DNA of 60,000 bases from Polytrichum commune. Lineage: Eukaryota > Streptophyta > Polytrichopsida > Polytrichales > Polytrichaceae. The stretch is taken from assembly GCA_950295325.1 (NCBI GenBank), contig OX485805.1, forward strand, positions 52,106,758 through 52,166,757, given 5' to 3'. This document shows positions 34,439 through 46,700 of the stretch, piece after piece. The notes under the pieces were generated by a model. It was given only the letters and a program-made list of their open reading frames with translations. It was not told where the DNA came from and ran no database searches. The first letter of the stretch is position 1. Every line of letters begins with the position of its first letter. A program made the position numbers and the translations under genes.

Positions 34439-37400
34439 TCAGGAAAGAAGGTCCATGTGTGCCGTTATTACATCAGGGCAAGTGTTTGCCTTGACAAGCT
34501 CCAGCTTGTTGGCATTGCGATTGAATCGCAGAGTGTAGTCCTCACCTTCTTTCACACTCCCATACAACCAGCAAAGAACCTGGTCTCCAAATGCAAGACA
34601 GACGCCACCCTCCCAGTGGTGCTTTTGCTTCACACGCTGGGTTATATCTTGAGGTTTCATGGCCTCTGACCGTAACAAACGACCAGCATCATCCCTGCAT
34701 TTGACAACACCATCATCATCATCAAGCTTCCAGGTTCCAGAAAACAAGGTTCTAGCTGTTCCCTCCAATTCTTTACAAGGGTCTGGAGTTTTACAAGTGA
34801 GGACAAGGAAAGATGTGTACATCTCACATTTCAGTTTCATAGAAAAAACCACATCCTTTTAGATTTAGAGAATCAAAACCTCAGACAATGATATGCAAAC
34901 AGCATGTGGAAGCTCTACTATGCATAGTTATATCATATGCAGGTAAACTAAAATTAAAATATGTCCTTAATCACTCACCTGAACCCAACAATGATGTGCT
35001 TCACTCCCGCTAGGAAGGACTGTATCCAGAACTTCAACAGTTTGTCCCGCTCAAACCTGTCAACAGTTCTTGCATCAAGCTCTCGACTGGTTTTTAGCTC
35101 AATGAAGACCTTCTTTCCATCAGGAGCAGAATCATAACAGTCCATTTCAGCACCCATAATGATCCTATGTGGGCCAAGCTTGGTCTTCACCACTGCACAG
35201 AACTCTACATTTGCGTCCACTACTATCCTCTGACTCTTTGAAGCTCCATTTGGGGTGCGTGATGAAGGAGCCTCAGTGGCAAACCTTTCAAAGGAGTACC
35301 CCCAATAACACCTGCGCTTTTGCATTTCCACATCAAGATGAGGAGCCTCTGGAATCTTGTGAACATCCAAGTACACTGTACCCTTCCGTCTGTGGACTCC
35401 CATCTCCCAAACATCTTGTCTATTGTAAGCTGTACCAAGAATCTTGTTCAGGTTGTTCCGGTACGTGACAAAGTGGATATTATCAAGTGGAATACTCTTA
35501 TCACGGATACAAGCTAAAAGATCACCAAACCCACTTGCAGCACCATCCTCCTGTTTCTCAACATAAGACTCAAATCCGTCATTTAAATCTATACCAGACT
35601 CATGAAGTATATCTGGACGAAACCTGCACAAAAAAGGATGCAATGGTGTGTCAGCTAAGTGAATCCTTAGTGAAATGATTGAGGGCATGATCTTTTCAAG
35701 AAATCCAAGTGTAATCTAAGAGCATCAATACGCAAGAACATCAAATCCATCTGTCAAATTTCTTACAATTAAGACCATATTTCCAAGGATGCCTCTAAAG
35801 TGAAGATCACCAAGAAAATTCTTGGAAGTAGGTGATTTAAAAAAATGCTTGAGAGGAAAGCAAGGGTCTGAAATACTGCACGGGATAGCTGTGGAAGAAA
35901 TAAAAGTAGTATCTTGCTAAACACCAGAGAGATACTGTCAGTTCTTCGCCACTATGGCCAAGTTGCTTGATTGAGATTACATAGCGCATCAATTACTTGC
36001 AGACATTACTTGTTAAGGTCTAGGCACACACCTACGGAGACAACGTTCATCAAAGTACACGTTCCCGTCACTTCTCCTACTGTAGCCTGCAATATGAGTA
36101 GGCGCTTGGAATGGAGGACATTTTACACGCAGCATGTCGTTGTTGTGGCCCGTTGCCCCTAGCTTCATCTCCGCCACAAGGGTTTCAACTGGATATTGAG
36201 CAAGTGCAATAGAAAATCAGATGTGTAGTACTGCACCCACATGGATGGGAGGTCTCATACTCTAGGCTCAAGAGTGGCACACTCCAAAACAACATGGAAA
36301 CGCATATAAACAATACAGATAAGGTGGAATTGTGAAATCCAATGCCTTGTCCAATATACGCTCCCTGCTCTACCGAGGCCTTATTTAACAAACTTCAACA
36401 TCCACATTAGAATTGCATTGCATTGCATACTTCCAATCTGTTTGCTTCATTCCAAGATTTTCCAAGTTAGGTTATCTCGAGGTTACTGGCTTAGATATGA
36501 GCATGTTAGGTCACTCTGAGCCAATCCAATGCTTTGGATATTGCTTAAGACAATGTCTACAAAAATCTCCTGTATCAATGCCAGGGCCTCATCTTCAACA
36601 AAAGAATGCGATGGACCGGAGCTTACCTGGCCATCCTTCGCGGTCTGAAGGACCTGCGAAGGACGGCCAGTGAAGGTAGAAATGTGAATTCTACCGCCTT
36701 GTCCAAGACAGGATTCCTGCTCATTCAAGGCCTTTTTTAGCAAATTTCATCATCCACATTAGAATAACATTACATACTTCATTCCAATCTGTTTGCTTCG
36801 TTCCAAGTATTTCCGAACTAGGTTATGTCGTGATGATTACTGGCTTCGACGTAATTTTTCTAAGAAACTTTGAGCCAGTCCAATGCTTTGGATATTGCTT
36901 AGGACACAGTCTACAAAAATCTTCTGAACCATTGCCATCCTCATCTTCAACGACCTCTGAAGCTAAGCACATGCAATGGAATGGACATGTGACGGATGGA
37001 CCGTAGCTTACTTGGCCGTCCGCCGCGGCCTGAAGGACCAGCGAAATTAGGCAATTGGTTCCACGGAAGCAAAGACCCGCCCCCGCCCTGTTGATGCCCG
37101 TCACCTCGCGATCGATTACCCTGACCTCCTCCTCCTCCTCCTCCTCCTCCATGTCCTCCTCCATGCCCTCCCCCTCCTCCTCCTCTGTCCTGCGGCATTC
37201 GCCTTCCCCCTGCATCCCGAAAATCTTGTTTCCTTGGGAACGACGAAGGGGGCAACGTCGGAGGCCGTAGCGCACTCACGGCAGTCGTGCTCATGTAATC
37301 CTCGTTCCGCTTCCCAAACAGATCATCATCGTCATCGTCGTCGTCCTCCTCCTCTCCGTCTCCACTCTCATCTCCACTTTCACTTCCACTCTCTTCTCCC

Positions 37401-37519
37401 CCTCCTCCCCCGCGCTTTCCCTCATCGTCCACATTCACCTCTTCTTCCGAGCTCTCGTCCTCGCCGGAATCTGATCCATCGGAGGACGATGATGACTCCT
37501 CCTCCACTTTCTCCGCCAT
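34439..37519 (-). CDS. DXO1: DXO1: 5'-end RNA decapping/deNADding nuclease, four exons
   Basis: Plant DXO/Rai1-family enzyme, which removes incomplete or NAD+ caps from RNA 5' ends. I splice four exons on the minus strand: 37519-37012, 36086-36032, 35623-34979 and 34694-34439. All introns are GT-AG with good sites (GTAAGC, GTGTGT and GTGAGT donors; TTGCAG, GTGCAG and ATGCAG acceptors), and phases join exactly, giving 487 aa. Residues 1-70 are Ser, Glu and Asp rich; about 110-150 are Gly-rich, as in the plant-specific N-terminal extension. The catalytic core shows GYSFE (E300), GAEMDC (E347, D349), FIELK (E363, K365) and [11 protein letters not shown]. The C-terminal exon has [14 protein letters not shown]. 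The first ATG is 37519; an in-frame TTG lies four codons upstream. Intron 1 carries a duplication of the exon 1 end (separate entry). Family assignment is firm; splice sites are predictions. Confidence 0.93.
36310..37045. repeat. Tandem duplication across DXO1 exon 1 end and intron 1
   Basis: Unit A (about 36310-36665) and unit B (about 36685-37045) are diverged direct copies. Shared blocks include CTTCCAATCTGTTTGCTTC-like, CCAATGCTTTGGATATTGCT and CTACAAAAATC. Unit B includes the last ~35 bp of exon 1 with its donor. Unit A carries a copy of that segment and a second donor, CCAG|GTAAGC, whose exon would end at about 36620. Confidence 0.85.
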
Positions 37520-37529
37520 CGCCCCGCTC

Positions 37530-40500
37530 AATCAAATCCTCAACAATCCTCAATCAACACCACAGCTTTACAATCCTCACCTACACCTCACCATATCCAT
37601 CACCATCATAATCCGCAAACACACGAGATTTCGTGTCCGCAACCCTAGCGCAGAGAATTGCACTTCTTTAGCTCAATTCCTCGCCAAATCAAAGACTAAT
37701 TACGCCAAAATTCTCGCAAAAGAACCGCAAAAATAATCTTCAATATACTAAGGACCACAATGCGCGCGACCCCGGAACAAAATCAGTACAAATTCGGGGG
37801 AAAAGCGCAAGGTACAATCGTTGAGTGCGGATGTGCGGTGCAGTGCTGGTGCACAAAACAGAGTGCTTCGAGGAGAAATTAGGTTTTCATCCTCATGGAT
37901 GACATTTGGACATTAACATCCCATTCCCTGGAAGTTCACTGATGAAACTCATTCGTGATGGTCCTACACTGATGGCTTGCTTACACTACAGAGGCGGTTG
38001 TGGATGTGGTTAACCACAATAAGCAACCACAACTACACACTTGTCTTGTGCAAATCCTTGTGGTTATGGTTGTGGTTGATGGCGGGTCCGTCTTTCAATT
38101 TGGAATATTTCATGGGTGCATGTTTTAGACTCAAGAATAAATTATAAGCGATTATTCTCTTTGTTGGTCCTAGGAATGCGGTGTTGAAGTGATTGTCATT
38201 TCAACATTCTCCTTGAACCATGACCTTAAAGCTCTCTAGTGATGCACATGAACAATCACTCTCAAGAATGGTTTACCCCGTCGACTAGTGGAGTTATTGG
38301 GGTAGAGTGTGGTCGTGGTTAACATTTATCATGCCTTTTTCATGGATATAGAACCAAAGAAAATAAACCACAACCACGATCATCCCTAGTACAAATGACC
38401 CTTGAGGACCTCGCTTAGGACCTACACCAAAGAATTTGGCAAGAAATTTGAACAAGAATGTTTTCACTATGAAGCTATCATGAATCCCTCACTTCAATGA
38501 TACTTTTGTTCCATTAAGGATGTGTGACAAGACAGAATTGTATCCAAGCTAGACAACATCAAAATTGTGGAGGAAGAGAGCACCGACTTGTTCCTCTATT
38601 CATTTTCAAGTTCTTGTGGACTACATAATGGGTGAGAGGGAGAATGGTTGACAAGCTGCAATAGTAGTGAGACTTCCATTGACTCTCACCTGTTATCGCA
38701 GCTCGTCGTCCACTCTCCTCTTGCCTGTTATGAGACCTAATCGGTTTACTCACGAATGTAAACTATAATTCATGGAAGAGATGTCCTCTATGTGCGTAAA
38801 AAAACGAAAGAGAGTTGTTGGAAGAGCCCTCCACTTGGATGAGCGATCCATTATGGCATTATTTCGCAGGGATGCTGTGAGTAACTTCATCTTTTCTTCA
38901 TAAACTACATTGACAATGTGAAAATACTAGGGTTGCAATGAGCGATTTGCATGTTGTATTGGGTGCAATTCCATATACTATCATGTTCAGGAAACAATTT
39001 GAGAAAAGCTAGGCCTCTGTAGAGAAATCAAGCATCGCCATCAGCACATTGGTGACCTTTGCAAGATATCCTCATAGGATATTGACTTCAAAGGCTGCCC
39101 TCAATCAATCAAGTGCTAGAAACCTTCATAGGAAAGTCGTACTCGATGCTGATTTCCGGAAGCAAACTTTTCTGGAGAACCAAACATCGGCATCAAGACC
39201 TTGGTGCGGTCGCCAAGTCTCACCTCCAGAAATCTCCATTAAAAACTCCATCAGTCCTTCGCTTCTGTTGCAACATTCTGTTGAATTTGGAGAGAGGCAA
39301 TCTCTTTTTTTTTTTACTACCGAACCCAAATGTGAAGAATTATTGCACTGACGTACTTGAATATGGGTCCTGATGTCGCAATCATGTCAAGGCACAATAG
39401 TTCATGGATGATGTTTAATGAGCTCCCAATTTTGCTGAATGCATTTTGTTTTCATAAATAAATCGCATATTCCACATTGTAAGCAGAGAAAGTTGCTTGA
39501 AGCAACAGGACATGTGCAAATCCTTCAAAGTTCGTATCCTTCGCAGTCGATTGCTCGGACTTACCTTGTGGGATAACAAGATGATTGAGCATTTAAAATT
39601 ATGGTCACCACTCGATTCAATCGGCGCCAATATGATTGCTAGGACCAGATAAAGGAAAATACTGGCACCTATGAGTACCTAAACCCTAGGTACAAGAATC
39701 TCGACACTGCTACGACGGAACCGTCATATCTCGGATCGACTTTCAATGTGGAGCACACGACAGTTGCTTTCTGTGAGTGGTCTAGAGGGGGTTCCAGTTT
39801 CCGACGTCGGACCATCATCGCCCAAATCTGTCCAGTCCGTTGTTTTGGAATCGACAGGTGACAGAAGTACAACCTCCGAATGGGAGAAAGAGGCGATCGA
39901 GTTTACACGGTGGGGCCATTGTTGTGGAACCCGTCACCGGTAAGTCCGGGTGGGACCGGGAGCTTGAAGAAACGACAAACCTGAAAGCTATGGTAGGTAT
40001 CGAATTATTGTTTATTCGTACCCTGCTTCAAACTTCTAGGGAGATCCGGAACGATATCATTCAGTCACATGCAATGACATTATCCTGTGGCTCGGAACAG
40101 TCCGTGACCATGCGGATACCAGAAATTTCCAGGAAAATAAATGCAGAAAATCTTCGGTTAAAATTGGTCTGCTGAGACAAAATACGGATGTCATGCAATT
40201 TGACCTGCGGTCCCATTACGATTTGTGCAAGTGCATGAAGATTTTCACAAATTCAGAGCACGTTGAATCTTGAGGTGGCATGGTTAACAAAAACTTGAAA
40301 GACTCCATCTTCAACTAAAGCTCACAGCAACCCCTAAATTCAAAGTTGATGATATCCCATGAACAGAATTACACAGAACAGTGACTTGCTTAAAAAATGG
40401 CAAAGATTGTAACGGCCTCAAATAGCCAGCCTGGTCGCAAACCAATTTGATATTATCGTGCACACTTTGGTGCTGCAATGTTGTACAAATCCTCGTCGGA

Positions 40501-40915
40501 ATGCCACAAATGCCTAAACCTTCAATGCCTATGTAGAGAGCTCAAAAAGTAAATGCCTCACCAATTTCACTTTGGCCGCAAACTTTAGCAGTTATGTGGC
40601 TAATGTTGGTTCGCCGAATTAGGAGTAGAACGAGAAGGTTCTACGGAGGTGACTGAGTGAATCATCAGTCTGGCACAGTATGTCATTTTGTGCCCAAAAA
40701 AAAACTTGCTAAAGCTCAGAATCCCTATCCACCAATTTGCTCTTACCAATAAGCATTCAAAACGTCATCCCTACCGCAATAGTACCCTCGTGAGGATCGC
40801 ACAAGGAAAACTCTCTGGTAGATTTGCTTGAGAGAATCGATGTTTAGGTGGAAGGTTTGGACGTTCGGATGTTTCGAGGACGGAGTTTAAGAGTTGATTC
40901 AAATCCGTGTTGGAT
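37530..40915. other. DXO1 upstream and intergenic DNA
   Basis: It contains the presumed DXO1 promoter (from 37520 up). A TGGTTGTGGTT-rich segment at 37985-38395 has partly inverted ends. 38756-38870 shares GAGTTGTTGGAAG and GCCCTCCACTTGGAT with 30497-30610, a dispersed repeat. Plus-strand open stretches at 39049-39351 and 39690-40175 have no motif I can name. Confidence 0.4.
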
Positions 40916-40918
40916 TCA

Positions 40919-41509
40919 TCACTGCACAATTACCGTGGAGCTCATGAGGTGTCTGAAATCTTCGAACGTGACCTGACTCCGGCCGGATCGACCAGTGGCG
41001 GTGTCGAGCATAGCCCGAAGATCCTCAGGGGTTAGGAGCTGGCCCATGCTGCCCATCACTCCGCTCAAATCGTCACTGCACAGAACACCATCGCCATTCC
41101 TGTCCAACACACGGAACATCTCCTTCAAAGCCTCCTCTCCGAGTGCGGAAAAGCTCTCGGGGCGCGGAGGGATGTGCGAGTGCACGAGGGAGACGAACTC
41201 CTCGAACCCCACGGCGCCATCGCCATCCCGGTCTGCTATGGAGATCATGCGCTCCACATCTTCGAAGGTGAGGGAAGAAGACTCCTCCGGCGATTTGACC
41301 AGAGATTGTTGTAAGAAGGACGCCAGGTCTTCTGCTCGGATTGTACCATCGCCATCTCGGTCCAGGAGGTCGAAGGCCTCACGTAGCTGTGAAGTTTGCC
41401 ATGTGCCTGAATCTTGTTGCAGTTTGCTCAAGTTGGTGGTGGTGGTCTCCACCCTCAGCCTGTTGCCTCTGTTGCTGTTGCTGCTGCTTGCGCCCCCCTC
41501 GAAGCACAT
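40919..41509 (-). CDS. Calmodulin-like Ca2+ sensor (CML), single exon
   Basis: An intronless 196-aa EF-hand protein. Residues 1-38 are Ser, Thr and Asn rich and probably disordered. EF loop 1 is D50-R-D-G-D-G-T-I-R-A-E-D61, loop 2 is D93-R-D-G-D-G-A-V-G-F-E-E104, and loop 3 is D136-R-N-G-D-G-V-L-C-S-D-D147. A fourth hand near 169-184 keeps helices (LRAMLDTA, VTFEDFRHLM) but has lost the Asp ligands and probably does not bind Ca2+. Loops 1 and 3 end in Asp rather than the usual Glu, which can change Ca2+ versus Mg2+ preference. The start is the first ATG of the frame (41507-41509); the frame stays open a further 116 codons upstream without an ATG. Typical of plant CML sensors that relay Ca2+ signals to target proteins; the exact CML subgroup is not assigned. 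Confidence 0.9.
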   Translation of the reverse strand: MCFEGGASSSNSNRGNRLRVETTTTNLSKLQQDSGTWQTSQLREAFDLLDRDGDGTIRAEDLASFLQQSLVKSPEESSSLTFEDVERMISIADRDGDGAVGFEEFVSLVHSHIPPRPESFSALGEEALKEMFRVLDRNGDGVLCSDDLSGVMGSMGQLLTPEDLRAMLDTATGRSGRSQVTFEDFRHLMSSTVIVQ

Positions 41510-43190
41510 CGCTCCTAAACTTACAAAATCACTAACAAAACTGACTCTCCCTCCCTCCCTGACGATCTCGAGTAATGCTACACGAATCACCCCACGCGGC
41601 CACTGTTTCTCCACTTCGGCTGTCCTTGTGCAAAGTACAACTGGGCGTTTCGATTCTGCAGTCTTAGCTGCCAAATTGCGAATATTGAGCTTCACCTCTC
41701 CAGACGCGTCGCTCCAAAAGCAACCCCAAAGATAAAACCAACAGAATCCCTGGAAATCTCCAATAAATGCTACCAGAACCTGCACCCGAACGGCCACCAA
41801 AAATTTCTCGGCTGTCCTTGTGCTAGCTGCATGCACACACACTGGAGCTTCGAACAAGGTTCGAAACGAAGGTCCGAAAGCTAGAGCTCACCCTGCAAAC
41901 CAGCCCTATGTGACAGGAAGGGAGGGGATGAATAGCGGCTCTTGTACGAACCGATACCTCTACTCAATGTCCAATCACAAACTTACTAGTCTCTTCTTCT
42001 GCCACCAGTCTAGCTGATGATGTGTGCACCAAATGCTTCGTGACTGCAGCTGGAACCCCTGCTCTCAAATTCTGTTGCGCAATTCGCTCCTTTCGGGAAG
42101 ATTTCAAGCATCGAGTAGCCCGAAAGAGCCCACCGAACACTTGTCGAACCCCCCAATTTATGTGGGAAAACCACACCAGTCTAACAATGACATCCAACTC
42201 GATCTTCCCGCAGAACCACCAGTTTCACCAGCAACCGGAAAGACACGGAATTTCCCAATGCCCAACGTGACCCCTGCCTGCTGCTCCTACTCCTATCGTG
42301 ACCCAAATCTCCTCAAGAAAACCTTTGCAGATACAGCTTGTTCGATTAGACGGCTGCTAGCCCCAACCCTGCAACCTTAAGTCACACCAACACCAGAAGC
42401 AAGAATTACTAATTTCTCTACTCTCCAACACAATCCGAGTGATTAATGCTCCGCTCAATCAAACCCTGCAACCCACACGCAGACGATACTCAGATGGCGA
42501 CTGACTAATGAACCCGCAGGAGTCGTAACCCAAGTACGTAGTTTAGCTGTAGCTCACACTGGACAGATCTATATACTACTTGGTGAATGGCACAGTTGAT
42601 AGCGACTACAGTTAATGAGGCCAGGTTCAAGTCAGCGAAGCTCCGACCACAACAGGACACGACAAGTCGTCAGCAATTTCTTCGCCACGGCTTCTTCGTC
42701 ACCAACTTCCGGAATGTGTAAGACACAACACAGGACCCTGACGAAGGATGGTTCCGATCGGAACACTGCGGCCGATTTCAACTTTGCCGTCTATCATCGG
42801 CCTCCTAGCCTAGCTGCTGCCTTCGTTTTATGGACGATTTATATGGTGGGCCCTGCCCTTGGACGGAAACTTGCTCCGGCAGTTGGTCAGTATGGAAGCT
42901 CCTGGGAGAGGTTCCCCACACCAGCCAGCCAACCACACCAACGGACAGAAAAGTGGATGAATAATTCCACCTTTCATTCGTCTATACTTTCATTTTTATC
43001 CCTCATCCTCGGGGTCCTTGAAAGAGAAGGTGCTCCCCTTTACGTAGGCTGGGGCGAACCAACCCGTACACTAGTTCTTTGGAGGCAAGGGTTTAGGCAT
43101 CCAATATGGAACGAGTGTATGGGTTGGTTCGCCCAAATCCCTCTATGTACTGGTGCGTCGGTGGACCTAAGGTAACCTGGAGAACCTAAA
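41510..43190. other. CML upstream region
   Basis: Presumed 5' UTR and promoter of the CML gene. Two related pieces (about 41585-41650 and 41775-41845) share CGGCTGTCCTTGTGC. A 186-codon plus-strand frame at 42615-43175 has no recognisable domain, and its end runs through the inverted repeat at 43052-43134. Confidence 0.4.
43052..43134. repeat. Inverted repeat, 21-bp arms
   Basis: GGGCGAACCAACCCGTACAC at 43052 pairs with 43114-43134 with one mismatch over 21 bp; the loop is about 41 bp. Weak symmetry continues outside the arms, as in a small foldback element. Confidence 0.7.
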
Positions 43191-43193
43191 GAA

Positions 43194-43605
43194 CTAAAGG
43201 CCGGTTTAAACTACGGTGAAGAAGTGCATCGATCAAGACTTTTAGGGGAATGAAGCAATATGATTGGCTACGAAATGGGTTTTTCATAAACTGGGGTTTA
43301 CACTATGGTCAAGACTTGTCCGATGGAGAACATCAAGGATGGATGGAAAAATGATATGGTTGTCAACATGGCAACACTTTTTGCTTAGGAAGGTTCTCCG
43401 GAGGTCAAGCTCGTGGGCAACCCTCAAAACCCTTGGACAAGAAACTTGGCCTCTGGAGAACTCCGACTTGAGGACTTGAGGCATTTTTTAATTTTCTTTC
43501 CATCTTGTTTGCCATAGCAACCGTTGCCTCAAATGAACTTCTTCTTGGGCATGAATTCTTGACCAACCAGTGCACTTATTCACCATAGTTTTAACCAGCC
43601 CTAAG
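43194..43605. mobile_element. Foldback element, about 410 bp
   Basis: The left end CTAAAGGCCGGTTTAAACTA (continuing CGGTGAAGAAGTGCA) matches the complement of the right end (TGCACTTATTCACCATAGTT, then TTAACCAGCCCTAAG) with about five mismatches in 35. A related right end is present at 20408-20430. Confidence 0.6.
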
Positions 43606-44020
43606 GTCCACTTTACACGAGGGATTGAGGATTTATGATTGAAGCCAATTCACACAAAACATTGACTCATGTCAAGAAGGGAGAAAGCCATGCACAATCT
43701 CAAGGGAGCAAATTGGGTTTTTGTTTTGGTCCAATCCAGTTCTCTTCCCTCATGCCGTGTCAAATTGTGTCTTAAGTGCGTTAAAATATATTACACCTCA
43801 TTAGAATGTGAGTTTCAAGGAATGGCCTTGACTCCATCATGTAAAAGCCTTGGGGTTGATTTAGTAAAGTCAACCAATCACGTACAAGGATTTACCCATG
43901 TCAGAGCCCCAAATTGACCTTGGCTCCTCATATAAAGTAGACCTAACTTAGTATGGACCTATGTTGTCCTCATGGATTTTGGTTAACAACACCTACCCAA
44001 GGATTTAGGGTTAAAACTTG

Positions 44021-44037
44021 CCCCCCCCCCCCCCCCC
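44021..44037. repeat. Poly(C) tract, 17 nt
   Basis: An uninterrupted C run. Two more lie at 45493-45504 (12 C) and 48601-48613 (13 C). Length may be affected by sequencing or assembly. Confidence 0.9.
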
Positions 44038-44039
44038 AT

Positions 44040-46690
44040 GTTGTGGCACATTCATCCCAATTCAATCTCATTATATTACTATGGGATTCTCTAACCCTTG
44101 ACTTGGTGCTGAATTGATTTCAAGTGGTAAATCATTTGGCTCTACATGGTAATCAACATTTTCACCTTCCCCCGTATGTAGTAGGTGTCACAAAAGTGTT
44201 TCATGTCCGGTTTGATTCACATGTGCATGTGAATTATAAATCACATTAACATGGTCCCCCGCCCCATTTGTGGTTATGACAACCTCCTACTTGCCACCTA
44301 CTCATTTCCCCATCTTCGTCCATTATTCCTAGAATGGTTGGGAATAAGGGGAGTGTGACAACCTCACCACCACCACTCATGGCGTTCATTGTATATTACA
44401 TTCAAGCAACTTTATTGGTGTTGTTCTAGGGCACCTCACTAGCTGGATTGCTTGTTGAAAAACCTCAAAGGGCATTATGGAATATAATTGTTCATGTTAC
44501 TTACATTTGGTGAGGCCCGAGGTAATTAGCCTTTTTAGGAAAGTTACAAAGACTGCTGCACTCAATCTCCCGCCCTTGGATGGCACCTTATTTCCTATAA
44601 AGCCTAGTAGAGGCTTGGGCCTAATTCACTACCAAAAAGAATCACAATCATTTATTTAAAGATCTTACTAAACTAGCATGACATTATTCCTTAAATGTTA
44701 GGATTTCTAAGCTTTATTCTAACATTTATTAAGTAATGCTACCAAGGAGGTAAGATACACCATGAAATAGGAGTGACCATTGACCATGCAAAGAAATGAC
44801 AATGTTTGCATTTTGTATGCTCTCCAATTCATACCAGGAGCATTGACATCAATTGAGGGAACGTTTGGTTGGGGCTTCACAATAAATCCATTTTAATAGT
44901 TGAAACATGATATTGCATGCAAAATTTAATAAATCTCAGTAGCATTCCACTACATAATGCATTGTTATCCAATGCATTTTGTGGGAGAAAGTGCCTTGCA
45001 CAAAAACCCTAAAAATCTAGAGCGTATCTTAGAATCCCTAGTGGAGCCCGTGTAAGAAAACTCGGACTGTGACTCTTGAGTTTGGGATTTACACTTGACC
45101 CTCTTCTTATAAGTTATTTGAGTTTCTTTAAATATAGGAGCAAGTACTATGAGATATTATGTCATGTTTGGAATCATGAGAGACTCATACATCCCCAACT
45201 TATTCTTGGATGGCCTTCTACAAAAGAGATAAGTTTGGCATCCATCTCTAAGGAAATTTTTTGGTTGGTTTCTTCTACCAAACTCCCATTCTTTGAATAT
45301 GTAGGTCCAAAACCTTTAAAGCTCTCCCATCAATACTTAAAGTGACCCTTTGGTATGTGGTGGTAAGATAGGTCCCATATGTCCGACAACTAGCCTTTTT
45401 TGAATACCATTAATGAAGGACCATTCATTTCAAAGCCATGATTCATGTCCATCTTTTGGTCTTCCAAGATGTCTAAAACAAAGTTTACCCCTCCCCCCCC
45501 CCCCTTTCCCAATTTCACCTGACTTTGCAAGCATTGAAAATCAATAAACTTGCCATTACTATGATCACACTATAGTTAAAGAGAAAATTTCTCTTTCACA
45601 ATGTCATTATGGTATCACACATATTTAAGTTATCAAGTAATAAAACCATGGAGATCATGTATACCACCAAAAGGAAACCAACCTTGTTTATGAGAGTATG
45701 TGAAATTTTGGATACATGAATATTACTTTGCCTAATATTCATGTATCCAATATGTGAGAAGTCCAATATGTTGGAGTGTTGTAAAACATGTCATTTTTAT
45801 TTCTCTGTTTTCTTTTCCAAATAGGTGATGAAATTTGTATGAACATTGAACACGCATGATATGAAGAAATACCCAACAACCATTGTTGGGTCATAATATC
45901 AAGGTGAGAACTCAATATGTTAGACCTTTTTTTACACTTAAAATGTGATGATAATTGTAGGAACAAGTGTGAGTTTTCAAAGAACCCAACAACACTTCAT
46001 CTATAGATGCACACAAATACTTTTGACATGGGAGAGGGATCTGAAGGTAAGACCAAGGTAATTAAGTGGTTCTTAACATGAAATTTTTAGATTTGCACAC
46101 ACTTATCAGAGGATATGAAACACAAATTTAGAACAAAGTGATTCGCGAATCCAAATCGTACATGTAGTCATTTTCCTCATAATTCTCAAAGCTCATATGA
46201 ATATCTTACCCATTATCAAAGTGAAGATTCTCTTCCTCGTCAATTAAATTAATCAAAGAACCTAGAGTAAATAAATAAAACTTGAACACGTATTCCAATC
46301 TCTTTAGACACATATATTTTTGGTGATCATTCTTAAAAAAAACTCCACACTGACCACACATCACTAAAATATAAGTGTTTGTTTAAGATGAGTGGCCAAA
46401 TCAAGCTTGCTTACCTTAGTGGTAATGAATCAAGTTTGATAAAGGACCCAACAATCCTTCAACCTCATGATTTATCACTCAAAAAATCATTGGATAATCA
46501 ACAGTTGCAAATCCAAATAACTAAATAAATAACCAACGTTGGGCAATCCGACGTGAATTTGAGCCCATCAACCTTACCCTGTTCAAGAATCCTCGTGATG
46601 TAGGGTGGGGTTTACTACATACCTTGCAGTGAGTGGGCGCTTGGCATCCTGCCTACCTAGCTAGATTTTTTCCATCAAGCAGAGAGAAGA
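44040..46690. other. Intergenic DNA, no gene seen
   Basis: AT-rich. 46130-46450 is related to 56930-57230 (CCATTTTCCTCATAATT, CTCATATGAATATCTT, CCAATCTCTTT), a diverged dispersed repeat. No coding motif was recognised. Confidence 0.4.
45708..45750. repeat. Perfect 18-bp stem, 7-nt loop
   Basis: TTGGATACATGAATATTA at 45708-45725 pairs exactly with 45733-45750 around CTTTGCC. It is AT-rich, so neither a terminator nor a miRNA precursor is supported. Confidence 0.85.
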
Positions 46691-46700
46691 TTCCACAACA

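Noticed and set aside
36823-37275. Glu-rich minus-strand frame overlapping DXO1 exon 1
   Set aside because: Shadow frame of the GGA/GAG-rich part of exon 1; the DXO1 frame has correct splice phase and start.
40995-41735. 246-codon plus-strand frame antisense to the CML gene
   Set aside because: Antisense shadow of EF-hand coding, Ser/Arg-rich from complementary codons, no domain.
42615-43175. 186-codon plus-strand frame upstream of the CML gene
   Set aside because: No domain, and its 3' part runs through an inverted repeat; likely chance in a GC-richer promoter region.
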